Source: Acidobacteriaceae bacterium (GTDB lineage Bacteria; Acidobacteriota; Terriglobia; Terriglobales; Acidobacteriaceae). From it: 44,382 nucleotides of DNA. A model generated the notes under the pieces. That model had not been told where the DNA came from. It searched no databases and worked only from the letters and a program-made list of their open reading frames with translations. The stretch covers positions 1-44,382 of the forward strand of contig JANXZS010000018.1 in assembly GCA_025355385.1 (NCBI GenBank), in the 5' to 3' direction. Shown here one piece after another: positions 25,394 through 34,087 of the stretch. Made by a program: the position numbers and the translations under genes. Position 1 is the first letter of the stretch; each line of letters opens with the position of its first letter.

Positions 25394-27376
25394 ATGGGCC
25401 GCATCCGCATACTCTCCGATCAGGTAGCCAACCAGATTGCTGCTGGCGAGGTAGTAGACCGTCCCGCATCGGTAGTGAAGGAGTTGCTGGAGAATGCGCT
25501 GGACGCGGGCGCGACGCATATTCGCCTGGAAGTAGAGGGCGGTGGGCGCAAACTTATCCGCATTGCAGACAATGGTTGCGGCATGCTGCGCGACGACGCG
25601 TTGTTGGCCTTCGAGCGCCATGCCACTTCGAAGATTCGCTCCAGCGACGACCTGCTTTCCATCGCTACGCTTGGTTTCCGCGGCGAAGCGCTCCCGTCCA
25701 TCGCGTCCATCTCCCGGCTGCAACTCGACACCAAAACCGATGAAGAGTCGGCAGGCACGCACATTGAAATCATGGGCGGCAAAATCGTGCGCGTGGACGA
25801 GGCTGCAGTTGCGCGCGGAACTACGATTGCAGTACGCGATCTCTTCTTCAATACGCCGGCGCGGCGCAAATTTCTCAAATCCGAGACGACGGAGTTGTCA
25901 CACGTAACAGCGTTGGTTACACATTATGCGCTGGCGCATCCCGACAAGCATTTCGAGCTGCATTCGGCTACGCACGCGCTGCTTGTGGCACCTCCGGTGC
26001 GCAAATCATCCGAGCGGCTGTATCAGATATTTGGTGGAGATCTGGTAGATCAGCTTCTTCCGGTTGCGGCGGAGATGAGTCTGGAACACGCGGGGCTGCC
26101 GGAGCCGCCTCCATGGAAGCGCGATGCGGATTATAAAAGGCCGGAGCCGGGCTTTCTGCGTCTGAGCGGTTTCCTGTCGAAGCCCGAACTACAGAAGCTG
26201 AACCGAAACTCCATCTACGTCTTCGTGAACCGCAGGCTGGTGCGGGACCGTGTGATTCTGCACGCGGTGAGCGAGGCCTATCGGAACATAATGCCGCCAA
26301 CGTCGTTTCCAGTGGTGCTGATGTTTCTGGAGATGCCGCCAGATGAGGTGGACGTGAACGTCCATCCAGCGAAGGCCGAGGTGCGTTTTCGGCAATCCGG
26401 ATTTGTGCACGACTTTGTGCGCGACAGCCTGCGTAATGGCCTGATCAAGGCGCGTCCGGCGGCGAGCTTTCTGCAGGCGCTTACGGCTAGTCCGCACGCG
26501 ACCTCAGTTATATCCGGCGCGTTGTTGCCGGATGTCTCGCCGCTGCCGGGAGAGGAAGGCGAAACGCGGTTTGCTGCCGCCGATTCCGAACCAGTGCTGG
26601 TAGAGGATGCCGCCGACTTTGAGCTGCGGCCGCCGCAGCCGGAGCCGGAGACGGACAAACTTCCATTTTCCCTGGCTGGGTTGGAGGTGGGCCTGGAGAA
26701 GCTTACATCTGGGTTGCCGGAGGCGCACGATTGCGATTCGCAGACGCCGATAGAGGCTGGTGAGACAGAGGCTCAAGCGCCCGCCACGCTCAACGGGCTG
26801 GCCTCGCTGAAGCCACTGGGCCAGTTGCGGGAGTCGTTTATTCTCGCGGTGAACGAGGAGGGTCTCTGGATCATCGACCAGCATGTGGCTCATGAGCGTG
26901 TGCTATTTGAAAAAATCCTGCGCGAGCGGCAGGTGGAGCGGGTCGAGCGCCAGCGCCTGTTGATGCCCATGCTGGTGGATCTGCTACCGCAGCAGATGGT
27001 GGTTTTTGCGGCGATTGCCCGGGAGCTGGAGCGCAACGGATTTGAGGCGGAAGCCTTTGGCCCGCGTACGATCGCCATCAAGGCAGCGCCCATCGGGCTC
27101 GAAGGCAATCGGCTGGAGCGGATGCTGGTGGAAGTGTTGGAGCAGAGCGAGCGTGAGACGCAGCGCGAGAATCTGGAGACGGTGCGCACCCGGATCGCCG
27201 CCTCGATTGCCTGTCATGCGGCTATCAAGGTCAACACTCCGCTGGATTCCAAGCGCATGGAATGGCTGCTGGCTGAGCTTGCGAAGACCGATCATCCGAC
27301 GAGCTGTCCGCACGGGCGGCCTATCGCATTAAGGTATGCTTGGAAGGACATCCAGCGCGCCTTTCAGAGGATCTGA
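25394..27376 (+). CDS. mutL: DNA mismatch repair protein MutL
   Basis: 660 residues. The N-terminal GHKL ATPase has IAAGEVVDRPASVVKELLEN, DNGCGM, GFRGEALPSI and TTIAVRDLFFNTPARRKFLK. A ~110-residue linker leads to the C-terminal dimerisation domain, which carries the endonuclease motif as IIDQHVAHERVLFEKI (usual form DQHA-xx-E-xxxx-E, here with V for A), plus SIACHAAIKVN and SCPHGRP. MutL couples MutS mismatch recognition to strand incision. These motifs suggest an intrinsic-nicking MutL as in bacteria without MutH. mutS is not in this window. Start ATG 25394; a TTG 6 bp upstream is possible. Confidence 0.97.
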   Translation: MGRIRILSDQVANQIAAGEVVDRPASVVKELLENALDAGATHIRLEVEGGGRKLIRIADNGCGMLRDDALLAFERHATSKIRSSDDLLSIATLGFRGEALPSIASISRLQLDTKTDEESAGTHIEIMGGKIVRVDEAAVARGTTIAVRDLFFNTPARRKFLKSETTELSHVTALVTHYALAHPDKHFELHSATHALLVAPPVRKSSERLYQIFGGDLVDQLLPVAAEMSLEHAGLPEPPPWKRDADYKRPEPGFLRLSGFLSKPELQKLNRNSIYVFVNRRLVRDRVILHAVSEAYRNIMPPTSFPVVLMFLEMPPDEVDVNVHPAKAEVRFRQSGFVHDFVRDSLRNGLIKARPAASFLQALTASPHATSVISGALLPDVSPLPGEEGETRFAAADSEPVLVEDAADFELRPPQPEPETDKLPFSLAGLEVGLEKLTSGLPEAHDCDSQTPIEAGETEAQAPATLNGLASLKPLGQLRESFILAVNEEGLWIIDQHVAHERVLFEKILRERQVERVERQRLLMPMLVDLLPQQMVVFAAIARELERNGFEAEAFGPRTIAIKAAPIGLEGNRLERMLVEVLEQSERETQRENLETVRTRIAASIACHAAIKVNTPLDSKRMEWLLAELAKTDHPTSCPHGRPIALRYAWKDIQRAFQRI

Positions 27377-27495
27377 CGGCCTGAGTTAAGCATTTCCATT
27401 GTGAACGTGGTGTGGCAAAAGTCGCGTACGTCCGCCGTTTTTCTGGCGGAGCGTCGCCGCCGAGCGTTGTGTCTCGGTTTACACTGACTGTGAAA

Positions 27496-29784
27496 ATGCT
27501 CGATTCGGCGGGAAGAACTCCGGCGCGCGGCAAGAGAGAATCCATTTTGACACGAGAGCAACTCCAGGCAACACGCGCCGAACGCTGGCGACAGAACGGC
27601 GAGGCTCTCCTTACGCTCGAGGCCGCACAGGAATGGATGCGGGAGACAGGCATTTGTCTCTTTCTGCCGCGGAAGATGCAATTGCCGGCTCCGGCTCCTT
27701 CCTTTGTTGAGGCATGCCAGGGAGAGACGAATGCCACCCCCGCGCGGGAGGCTATTGAAGCGGCAACGGCGCTGCTGGTAAGGTTGATCGACGCGGGCGA
27801 CGTGGTCGCGTTGAACCTGCTGGGCATGGCCGGAGAACAGCCAGACTTCCTGGTGACTCCGGAGTTCCTGCCCTACATCTTCGCATTGCGCGGGGACCGC
27901 GACTGGAAGCATGATCCACCGTCCACAGGCAATGGCAGGGTGTCTCCGCTGGTGCTCGAGGTGTGGAAGACGATTGAACGAACCGGCGTGCAGACAGCGA
28001 TCGAGATTCGCGAGACGCTGGGCAAAGAGCTGACCGAGGCAGCGGTCCTGCGAGCGCTCAACGAGTTGTGGACGGGAATGCGCATCATCGTGTTGCCCGG
28101 CGAAGGCGACGAGCCCGCAACGTGGGAGGCGCTGAAGACGCGTTTCGAAAAGGCAATGGCCGCAGGCACGGCAACATCGCTTGTAACGGCTCTCTCCGTC
28201 CTGCTTGCGCGTTATCTGCAATCGGCCGTGGCTGCGACCAGCGAGCAGGCGGAGATATTTCTATCGCCGCTAGCCTCGCGCAGCAAGGTTCGCGAGGTAA
28301 TACGCGGACTGAGTGCGACACGGCAACTGGAGACGTATTCGCTCGATGCGCAGCCTCTCCTGTATGTGGAAGGGACGCTGCCGGAATTCGGGGATCCAGT
28401 CGTTGCGACGGATATTGAAGCACTTCCCGCTGGGGAGGGTTCAAGGCCCAGGGACGCCGCGACCCCGAGGATTCGGACGTACGCGCGGCGGCCGGTTACG
28501 GGGCCCGATCCGCTGCGTTGGAAGCGGGATTCGAGTGTGCCGCTGCCCGCGGGCGCACGCCGGTCATCGACCGGGGATGCTGCTCGGGATGAGGCGCGGG
28601 GCAGTAAGCCGGAGGCAGAAAAATTTGCCGCACGGCGCAGGCCGGCGAAGACCTCCGATCGCCCCGCAACTGGGAGACCCGCAAGCGGGCCGCGTCGCGA
28701 AGGCACAGGAGCGCCAAGGCGCGCGAGTGCGGACGGAGAGAAGAAGCGTTGGACGCCGCGTGAGGGTTCGAGCGCCGAGCGTCCTCGCCGTGAGGGAGGC
28801 TTCTCCAAGCCAGCGGGACGGCCAGCCGGAAGGCCGCCAACTGCGACATTCACTCCCCGGCGCGAAGGTGGGGTAGCGGGCGAAACGCGCCGGCCAGCGT
28901 CTGGGTTGAGGCCAACGGGATCCAAGCCAAGTTTTGGCTCTCGACCGCCAGCGGCCCGCGGCTTTGGGGCGAGGCCCTCGGGTCCACGCGCGACCGGCAG
29001 GATTGCAACCGGCCGATCCTTTGGCAAGAGCGCGGAGTCGGGTGAGAAGAGACGCTTCTCGCGTTCGGCTGGCAGCGACAGTGCGCGGACGGATCGTCCA
29101 AGTTCGGATCGTTCAAGTTCAGAGCGGCCGAGTTACGGTCGTCCTGCTGGGGACCGACCCAGATATCCAAAGAGTGGTGGCAGCAAATTTGGGCCTCGCC
29201 GCGCAGCAGGTGCGGCTCCGGGTGAGGGAGCAGGAAGCGCCAAGAAGGGACGCTGGGTTCCTCGCACTGGAGCAGGAGACCGGCGGGAGGAGCGTCCGCA
29301 GCAAGAGGGCGGTTTTGCCGGTCCGTCTGGTCGCGTTTCGCCGCGTAGCGGCAGTGGGACGAGAACTGGTGGCCCGGGTGCACGTCCAACATCGTCGCGA
29401 CCCAGCTTCGGTTCCCGCGGCACAGCTTCCCGCGGCACAGCCCCGCGGAGCTTTACAGCCAAGCCTTCCTATGTCAAGCCGTGGGCCGAGAGCACGGGAC
29501 GGGCACCGCGCCCGTCGGGCTCAGGGGCAAATTCCGACGGCAAACGCGCCAGGCCGGAAGGCACTTTTGAACGCAAGCGCCCCGCGAGTGGTGGGACGGC
29601 GGGTACAGGCGAGCGTCGTCCAAGGACATTTGGAGCACGGCCGTCTACTGGCAAGGCAGGCTTCAAGCCGCGGTCTGGTGGCAGGACCGCGGGTGGCAGG
29701 ACAGGGTCTTCAGGCAAGCCCGGGAAATCTGGCAAGAAGCGCGCTCCTGGAGATTATCCGCCGAGGAAGAAGCGGCCTGAATGA
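27496..29784 (+). CDS. two-part protein: helical/winged-helix-like N-terminus plus long basic disordered tail
   Basis: 762 residues from ATG 27496 (TTG 27547, giving MTREQLQATRAERW, is a good alternative). Residues about 20-315 form a folded region of helices and short strands; segments such as VLEVWKTIERTGVQTAIEIR and SKVREVIRGLSATRQLETYS resemble winged-helix units, and I tentatively liken it to YcaQ/AlkZ-type winged-helix proteins. From about residue 318 the remaining 445 residues are an Arg/Gly/Ser/Pro/Ala-rich, strongly basic, unstructured tail with repeated units such as KKRWTPREGS, PRREGGF and KKGRWVPRTG. The design suggests a nucleic-acid binder. The stop overlaps the cmk start (ATGA), so the two are co-translated. 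Confidence 0.75.
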   Translation: MLDSAGRTPARGKRESILTREQLQATRAERWRQNGEALLTLEAAQEWMRETGICLFLPRKMQLPAPAPSFVEACQGETNATPAREAIEAATALLVRLIDAGDVVALNLLGMAGEQPDFLVTPEFLPYIFALRGDRDWKHDPPSTGNGRVSPLVLEVWKTIERTGVQTAIEIRETLGKELTEAAVLRALNELWTGMRIIVLPGEGDEPATWEALKTRFEKAMAAGTATSLVTALSVLLARYLQSAVAATSEQAEIFLSPLASRSKVREVIRGLSATRQLETYSLDAQPLLYVEGTLPEFGDPVVATDIEALPAGEGSRPRDAATPRIRTYARRPVTGPDPLRWKRDSSVPLPAGARRSSTGDAARDEARGSKPEAEKFAARRRPAKTSDRPATGRPASGPRREGTGAPRRASADGEKKRWTPREGSSAERPRREGGFSKPAGRPAGRPPTATFTPRREGGVAGETRRPASGLRPTGSKPSFGSRPPAARGFGARPSGPRATGRIATGRSFGKSAESGEKRRFSRSAGSDSARTDRPSSDRSSSERPSYGRPAGDRPRYPKSGGSKFGPRRAAGAAPGEGAGSAKKGRWVPRTGAGDRREERPQQEGGFAGPSGRVSPRSGSGTRTGGPGARPTSSRPSFGSRGTASRGTAPRSFTAKPSYVKPWAESTGRAPRPSGSGANSDGKRARPEGTFERKRPASGGTAGTGERRPRTFGARPSTGKAGFKPRSGGRTAGGRTGSSGKPGKSGKKRAPGDYPPRKKRPE

Positions 29785-30461
29785 CGGCAAAGCACTTGAT
29801 CATCGCCATTGACGGGCCTGCGGGAGCGGGTAAGAGCACGCTGGCGGCGCGACTTGCCAATCGCTTCGGACTCCTCAATCTGGAGACGGGCGCGATGTAT
29901 CGGGCTTTCGCGCTGGCGGCTCTCGAAAAGCGCGTTCCGTTGGATGAATCAGTGGATCTGGAACGGTTGATGACGAGCACTGTGATTCGCCTGCAACCCG
30001 ACGCCGGCGGCAATCGTGTTCTACTGGACGGCCGCGACGTGACCGAGCGCATCCGGCAGCAGGACGTGACGGAGGCGGCCTCGCGAGTGAGTGTCCATCC
30101 CCCTATCCGCCGTTGGATGGTCGCTATGCAGAGAAAGCTGGGGGAGGCGGGCGGCGTGGTGATGGAAGGCCGCGATATCGGCACCGAGGTCTTTCCCTCT
30201 GCCGATGTAAAGATTTTTCTGGATGCCTCGCCCGCGACGCGAGGTGAACGGCGTCATCAGCAGCTGGGACCTTCCCAAGAGACGGAGCAGGCAGCCATAT
30301 TGCGCGGGATCGAGGAGCGGGATGCCCGCGACCGGACTCGTGTCCAGTCGCCTCTCAGACCGGCCTCGGATGCGGTTGTGATTGACTCCACCAACTTGTC
30401 GATGGAAGAGGTTGTCGCCCGCGCGGAGGCGCTGATTACTGCACGGCTGGCTGCCCGCTAA
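29781..30461 (+). CDS. cmk: cytidylate kinase
   Basis: 226 residues. It phosphorylates CMP and dCMP with ATP. The P-loop GPAGAGKST is at residues 12-20, then RFGLLNLETGAMYRAFALAA, the NMP-binding RDVTERIRQQDVTEAASRVS, the motif GVVMEGRDIGTEVFPSADVK and the lid region DASPATRGERRHQQL. The ATG overlaps the preceding stop by 4 nt, implying translational coupling to the disordered-tail protein. The 3' end overlaps the convergent DUF4097 gene by 26 bp. Confidence 0.97.
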   Translation: MTAKHLIIAIDGPAGAGKSTLAARLANRFGLLNLETGAMYRAFALAALEKRVPLDESVDLERLMTSTVIRLQPDAGGNRVLLDGRDVTERIRQQDVTEAASRVSVHPPIRRWMVAMQRKLGEAGGVVMEGRDIGTEVFPSADVKIFLDASPATRGERRHQQLGPSQETEQAAILRGIEERDARDRTRVQSPLRPASDAVVIDSTNLSMEEVVARAEALITARLAAR

Positions 30462-32046
30462 CGCCGGGTGGCTGACGTAGGTGCTTCGTGATCTCGGGTG
30501 CGTGCGGAGTCCTGGGCATCTTCTGCATTGAGGGCATACCGTTCACTGACGGCATGGGCGGGAGCGGCGGAATGGGCGGTAGCGCTGGAAAAAGGTCGCC
30601 CTTCTTCAGGTGAATGTCGCCCTGATCAGAGACGAGGGTAATCCTTGGTCCACCATTTCCAACTTCGCCCGTGAGGCTGTGGCTGGAGTCGCTGCCAGTT
30701 TGATTGAGGGAGAAATCGGTGGAGATCTCCCCATTGTGGGCGCGACCATCGACAGAGAAATTGGCGGTGGCGGGAATGCCGAGGTTAATGGAGCCCTGGC
30801 GGTTGTTGATGGAGATATTTCCCAGGGGTGCGCCCGGCGTGACGCTCACATCGTCATTGGAATTCTCAATGTGAACATCGCCAAATACCTGACTGCAGTC
30901 GATAGCCTTGGAGCGCGTTACGATTTTGATCGGTCCCTGGGCCTGCTGCAGGCGCAGGTCGCTCGAGTCCATCGTCAGGTCGCCGGCTATGCGGGCGATT
31001 TCGAAGTCGGTACGGCTGGAGTGCAAGTGCAGCGGAGCTTCGATGCGTTCCAGGTGGGTCGATCCAAAGAAGTCGCCGTCCAGCAGGACCTTGCCGCGGA
31101 TCTCTGAAAGTGTGACGTCGTCCATGCGGCCCTCGACGGAGAGGTCACCGCGAACGTCGTGCGCGGAGAAGTTCCCCTTGCTCATACGAGCGTGTGTGGT
31201 GCCCCCGAGGTTTTCGAACTTAATGTCGCCATGCCCCGCAGACGCGTTGACCGAACCCCTCAGTCCCTCAATATTGATGTCGCCATGTCCGGCGTTCACG
31301 TCGGCGGCGGCGTCGGTGGGCAGTTCTATCGTGACGTCGGACTTGCCATTGGAGTTGCCGTTCACGCGCACGACCACATTTGCTGCGTTCACGGTTACAT
31401 TTGGTGCCAGCGACTTGAGAAAGCGCTGGGCGTCGTCGTCTGAATTGCTGTAGGCGGTCTCATGCGAACGAACATGCATGCGACTGTCCGGGGACGGCGT
31501 TATGTTCACGTCGCCCCGAGGATTCTGGACCTGGACCTGGGACGCCGCGGCAAGATCAATATCCATCTGGGTATCGTTCACATGCTCGGTGCCCATGAAG
31601 TGGAAAAAGTCTCCATCCTGGCCGGAAAACTGGTCTTGCAGAGGGCCCCAGTTCCAGTGCGAGTAGCTCGCGCTGGCTACCACTCCTGCCAGGATCAACA
31701 GGAAGACAACTCCGCCAGCGGAGCGCCGAATCGGATGGGGCTGGTTACGATCGACAAACCACTCCCCCAGCAGGACTACGCCAACCAATATGAAGAGGAG
31801 TGGCCACCAGCGGTGATAGACCATCCAGAAAGTGGGGCCGTCGAGCCTGCCGGTAACGAGCAACATGGCGACGATACCGATCAGGATCAGGATAATGGGT
31901 CCGGCGATAGAGGGGCGGCGCATGGCACGCCAGTAGTTGCGCTGGGCACGGGCTGCGGCTCGTTGCGCGGCTGCCTGCGCGCGCCAGCTTTCGCGAGCAC
32001 GGCGCTGCACTTCCTGGGGGCTGTAGGGAGGAGGAATGGTTGCCAT
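30436..32046 (-). CDS. DUF4097 beta-strand repeat protein with LiaF-like membrane anchor
   Basis: 536 residues. A cytosolic basic N-terminus (about 1-45) leads to three hydrophobic segments (IAGPIILILIGIVAMLLVTG, WWPLLFILVGVVLLGEWFV, VVFLLILAGVVASASY), then a long extracytoplasmic region of short repeating beta units (for example VNAGHGDINIEGLRGSVNAS) typical of DUF4097, and a Pro/Met-rich end. It is the last gene of the ECF operon. ATG 32046 has GGAGG 5 bp upstream and overlaps the preceding stop by one base. The stable surface-like repeats suggest an adhesin or envelope sensor; the function is unknown. Confidence 0.85.
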   Translation of the reverse strand: MATIPPPYSPQEVQRRARESWRAQAAAQRAAARAQRNYWRAMRRPSIAGPIILILIGIVAMLLVTGRLDGPTFWMVYHRWWPLLFILVGVVLLGEWFVDRNQPHPIRRSAGGVVFLLILAGVVASASYSHWNWGPLQDQFSGQDGDFFHFMGTEHVNDTQMDIDLAAASQVQVQNPRGDVNITPSPDSRMHVRSHETAYSNSDDDAQRFLKSLAPNVTVNAANVVVRVNGNSNGKSDVTIELPTDAAADVNAGHGDINIEGLRGSVNASAGHGDIKFENLGGTTHARMSKGNFSAHDVRGDLSVEGRMDDVTLSEIRGKVLLDGDFFGSTHLERIEAPLHLHSSRTDFEIARIAGDLTMDSSDLRLQQAQGPIKIVTRSKAIDCSQVFGDVHIENSNDDVSVTPGAPLGNISINNRQGSINLGIPATANFSVDGRAHNGEISTDFSLNQTGSDSSHSLTGEVGNGGPRITLVSDQGDIHLKKGDLFPALPPIPPLPPMPSVNGMPSMQKMPRTPHAPEITKHLRQPPGVSGQPAVQ

Positions 32047-32348
32047 CACGGCCTCCAGTCAGAGGCGTCAGACTCAGAGCCTGGGGTCGGAACAATCGAA
32101 GTCGTCGTGCTCGCGGGAGGGGCGGCCGGATCCGGGGGATAGGATCCGGGGTATCCGGGATAGGCGTCCGTCTCGATTTGCGATAGCGCCGCTCGCTGGG
32201 CGAGTTTGAGCACGCCCAGGGTTATGAGATATAACGGCCAGCTCTTGCCCCAGGACAGGATATGAGCCTGGTTGAGCAGAGCGAGAACCCCTGTCAGAAT
32301 TATCATGGCAGGTCCGGTGAGACGGCACAGCAGCGAATAGCGGTTCAT
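32046..32348 (-). CDS. small DUF5668-like membrane protein
   Basis: 100 residues with two hydrophobic helices: GPAMIILTGVLALLNQAHIL and WGKSWPLYLITLGVLKLAQR, then a Pro-rich tail (YPGSYPPDPAAPPASTT). The second helix carries the W-P-L-x-L-I-x-L-G motif of the LiaF N-terminal (DUF5668) type, repeated in both neighbours. GGAGG lies 7 bp upstream. Its start overlaps the previous stop by 4 nt (ATGA) and its stop overlaps the next start by 1 nt, so it is translated together with them. Confidence 0.75.
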   Translation of the reverse strand: MNRYSLLCRLTGPAMIILTGVLALLNQAHILSWGKSWPLYLITLGVLKLAQRAALSQIETDAYPGYPGSYPPDPAAPPASTTTSIVPTPGSESDASDWRP

Positions 32349-33211
32349 TTGATGCCTCCGTTCGGTATCCCGCGCGTCCGCCGGAAGATGAGCCAGCCTC
32401 CCAGGATGATGAGGAGGATGGGCCATCCGTGACCGATCCACCTCATGCTGAATATGCCCAGCGAGCTAAGCAGGAACAGAACTCCGAGGGCGATGAGGAC
32501 GATGGCACCAACCGGTTCGGAGGCGCGTGGCATGGGTGGGATCGGGGGCATCGGCGGGACCGGAGCAAATGGGACACTGTAAGCCGATTGCGACTCCGGG
32601 GCCGGGGGAGATGCCGCTGCCTGAAAAGCAGTAGGCTCGTAGGACGCCTGAGCCGCAGCAGAGGGATAGCCGGCTGCGTTTGGAGCTGCGGCAGGGGGAA
32701 CAGGGACGGACTGCGCTGGATGCAGTCCCAGCCTGGCACCGAGATCATTCAGGCCGAACGGGTCTGGCAGCGACAGGCCATCCCGCCGAGCCTTGGCGGT
32801 CTGGTAGGCGTCAAAAATCTGGTAAAAGAACCAGGCCGCGATGAATATGCCGAAGGGTCCGTGTTCATCGGCGATCGTAACCAGGATCACGAAGACCAGC
32901 ACGTGCACCAGTCCCTTGACGAACTGGCCGTTATACATCGCTCCGACTCCCGGGATCGCTCCCAGGAACCCAGCCAGGCCGGGCCTGGCGTCGCCGCTAT
33001 ATGGCCCGCTTGCGGGTACAGAGCCCGTTGCCGTGTTTCCGGCATAGGAGCCGGCTGGAGCGCCAGCCGCAGCCATGCCTAACCTGGCCGCGAGGCATGG
33101 CTCGCAGTAGACGATCCCGGATACGGTTCGGACACACTTGGAACACAGAGCCTTACCACATTGCTGGCAGAAGGCTTCAACAGATGCTTCAGAATGATTT
33201 GCGCAGTTCAT
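32345..33211 (-). CDS. B-box zinc-finger membrane protein with TM2-like and LiaF-like segments
   Basis: 288 residues. The N-terminal zinc-binding module has C3, H6, C15-xx-C18, C23-xx-C26 and C36-xx-C39 (MNCANHSEASVEAFCQQCGK and following), a B-box/zinc ribbon fold. Next is a TM2-like hairpin (GLAGFLGAIPGVGAMYNGQF then HVLVFVILVTIADEHGPFGI), a Pro/Ala/Ser-rich linker and a C-terminal LiaF-like pair (AIVLIALGVLFLLSSLGIFS, then GHGWPILLIILGGWLIFRRT). AAGGAG lies upstream of the ATG. It overlaps both neighbours by 4 nt. Probably a cytoplasmic zinc module tied to a membrane anchor. Confidence 0.8.
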   Translation of the reverse strand: MNCANHSEASVEAFCQQCGKALCSKCVRTVSGIVYCEPCLAARLGMAAAGAPAGSYAGNTATGSVPASGPYSGDARPGLAGFLGAIPGVGAMYNGQFVKGLVHVLVFVILVTIADEHGPFGIFIAAWFFYQIFDAYQTAKARRDGLSLPDPFGLNDLGARLGLHPAQSVPVPPAAAPNAAGYPSAAAQASYEPTAFQAAASPPAPESQSAYSVPFAPVPPMPPIPPMPRASEPVGAIVLIALGVLFLLSSLGIFSMRWIGHGWPILLIILGGWLIFRRTRGIPNGGIK

Positions 33212-34086
33212 GCCAAGCTCCTTCCCGCCCGGTCTGCTCTTTTAGGGAACAAACTGGCTTCCGCTTCTTCAACTCCGACTTCGTGGGTGAACAACCGGTG
33301 GCAACCGCCCGGCAAACCTTGCAGGCCAGCACGGACCGGCCGCCCGACATAGATGTTGGGGGGACCGGCAGTGCGCGGCGATTCCGACTTGCCGCCGTTT
33401 TTGCGCGCGCTGCCTCCGTTTTCATTGGTTGCCGGAGGCTTCTGCTGATTGGTAGTTGTAGGAGTCTTGGACTCGTCGCTTTCACTTGTCCGGCGCAATT
33501 CGCGCATTATGGACTCGACCTCGTACACCACCCGGAGATTCTCGTAATAGCGCACCACGGGGGCCTTTGCCGTGTAGAACTGACGCTCCAGGTTCGAGCG
33601 CAATATCGACGGGCGCAGATCCTGTCCGCGCATGGCCGTCAGCCGAACGCCGGCCATATTCAGAGTGAGGGCGATGGAGAAGAATGCCATGGCCGCGGTC
33701 ATCATCATTCGCGGCTCGACAAAGCGGCGCATGCCCACCGGAATCGAGAAGCGCTTCCACTCCGGGGTACGGTGTGCGGCCACCGCGAGTGGTAACGCCG
33801 GTGCGGTTGCACTGGTTAGGCTGGTTGCTCCGATGGTCCGGGTGAGGATTTTCTGCAGCAAGTCAGCCGGAACGGGCGGTTGGGGATGGAGGAACTGGAG
33901 CCACTGCTGACCCTTTTGCGCCTCTCCCAGCATGGTGACGCAGGTGGGGCACTCGGTGGTATGCAGCTCAAAACTCTCCCGATCCCGGGTGGTCAAAGCT
34001 CCATCGAGCGCGTCGGCGAGCAGGGCTTCCCACTCCTCACAGCGGAGCTTGCGCGGATTCAACTCAAATGGAGTACGTTCAGACAT
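33208..34086 (-). CDS. ZAS-type anti-sigma factor, single-pass membrane protein
   Basis: 292 residues. The N-terminal anti-sigma domain has the HxxxCxxC zinc motif (H42, C46, C49 in FELHTTECPTCVTML). A transmembrane helix lies at about residues 128-147 (MMMTAAMAFFSIALTLNMAG), followed by an extracytoplasmic region with a helical part (VVRYYENLRVVYEVESIMRE) and a disordered Ser/Pro/Asn segment. It likely sequesters the adjacent ECF sigma factor and releases it on an envelope signal. The start lies one base after the sigma stop (TGA-G-ATG), and the end overlaps the next gene by 4 nt (ATGA). Confidence 0.9.
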   Translation of the reverse strand: MSERTPFELNPRKLRCEEWEALLADALDGALTTRDRESFELHTTECPTCVTMLGEAQKGQQWLQFLHPQPPVPADLLQKILTRTIGATSLTSATAPALPLAVAAHRTPEWKRFSIPVGMRRFVEPRMMMTAAMAFFSIALTLNMAGVRLTAMRGQDLRPSILRSNLERQFYTAKAPVVRYYENLRVVYEVESIMRELRRTSESDESKTPTTTNQQKPPATNENGGSARKNGGKSESPRTAGPPNIYVGRPVRAGLQGLPGGCHRLFTHEVGVEEAEASLFPKRADRAGRSLA

Positions 34087-34087
34087 C

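Noticed and set aside
28212-29812. frames of 271 codons (-) and 292 codons (+) overlapping the disordered tail
   Set aside because: Low-complexity GC-rich DNA opens several frames. The frame chosen is coupled to cmk by ATGA and continues from a folded N-terminus, so it is the real one.
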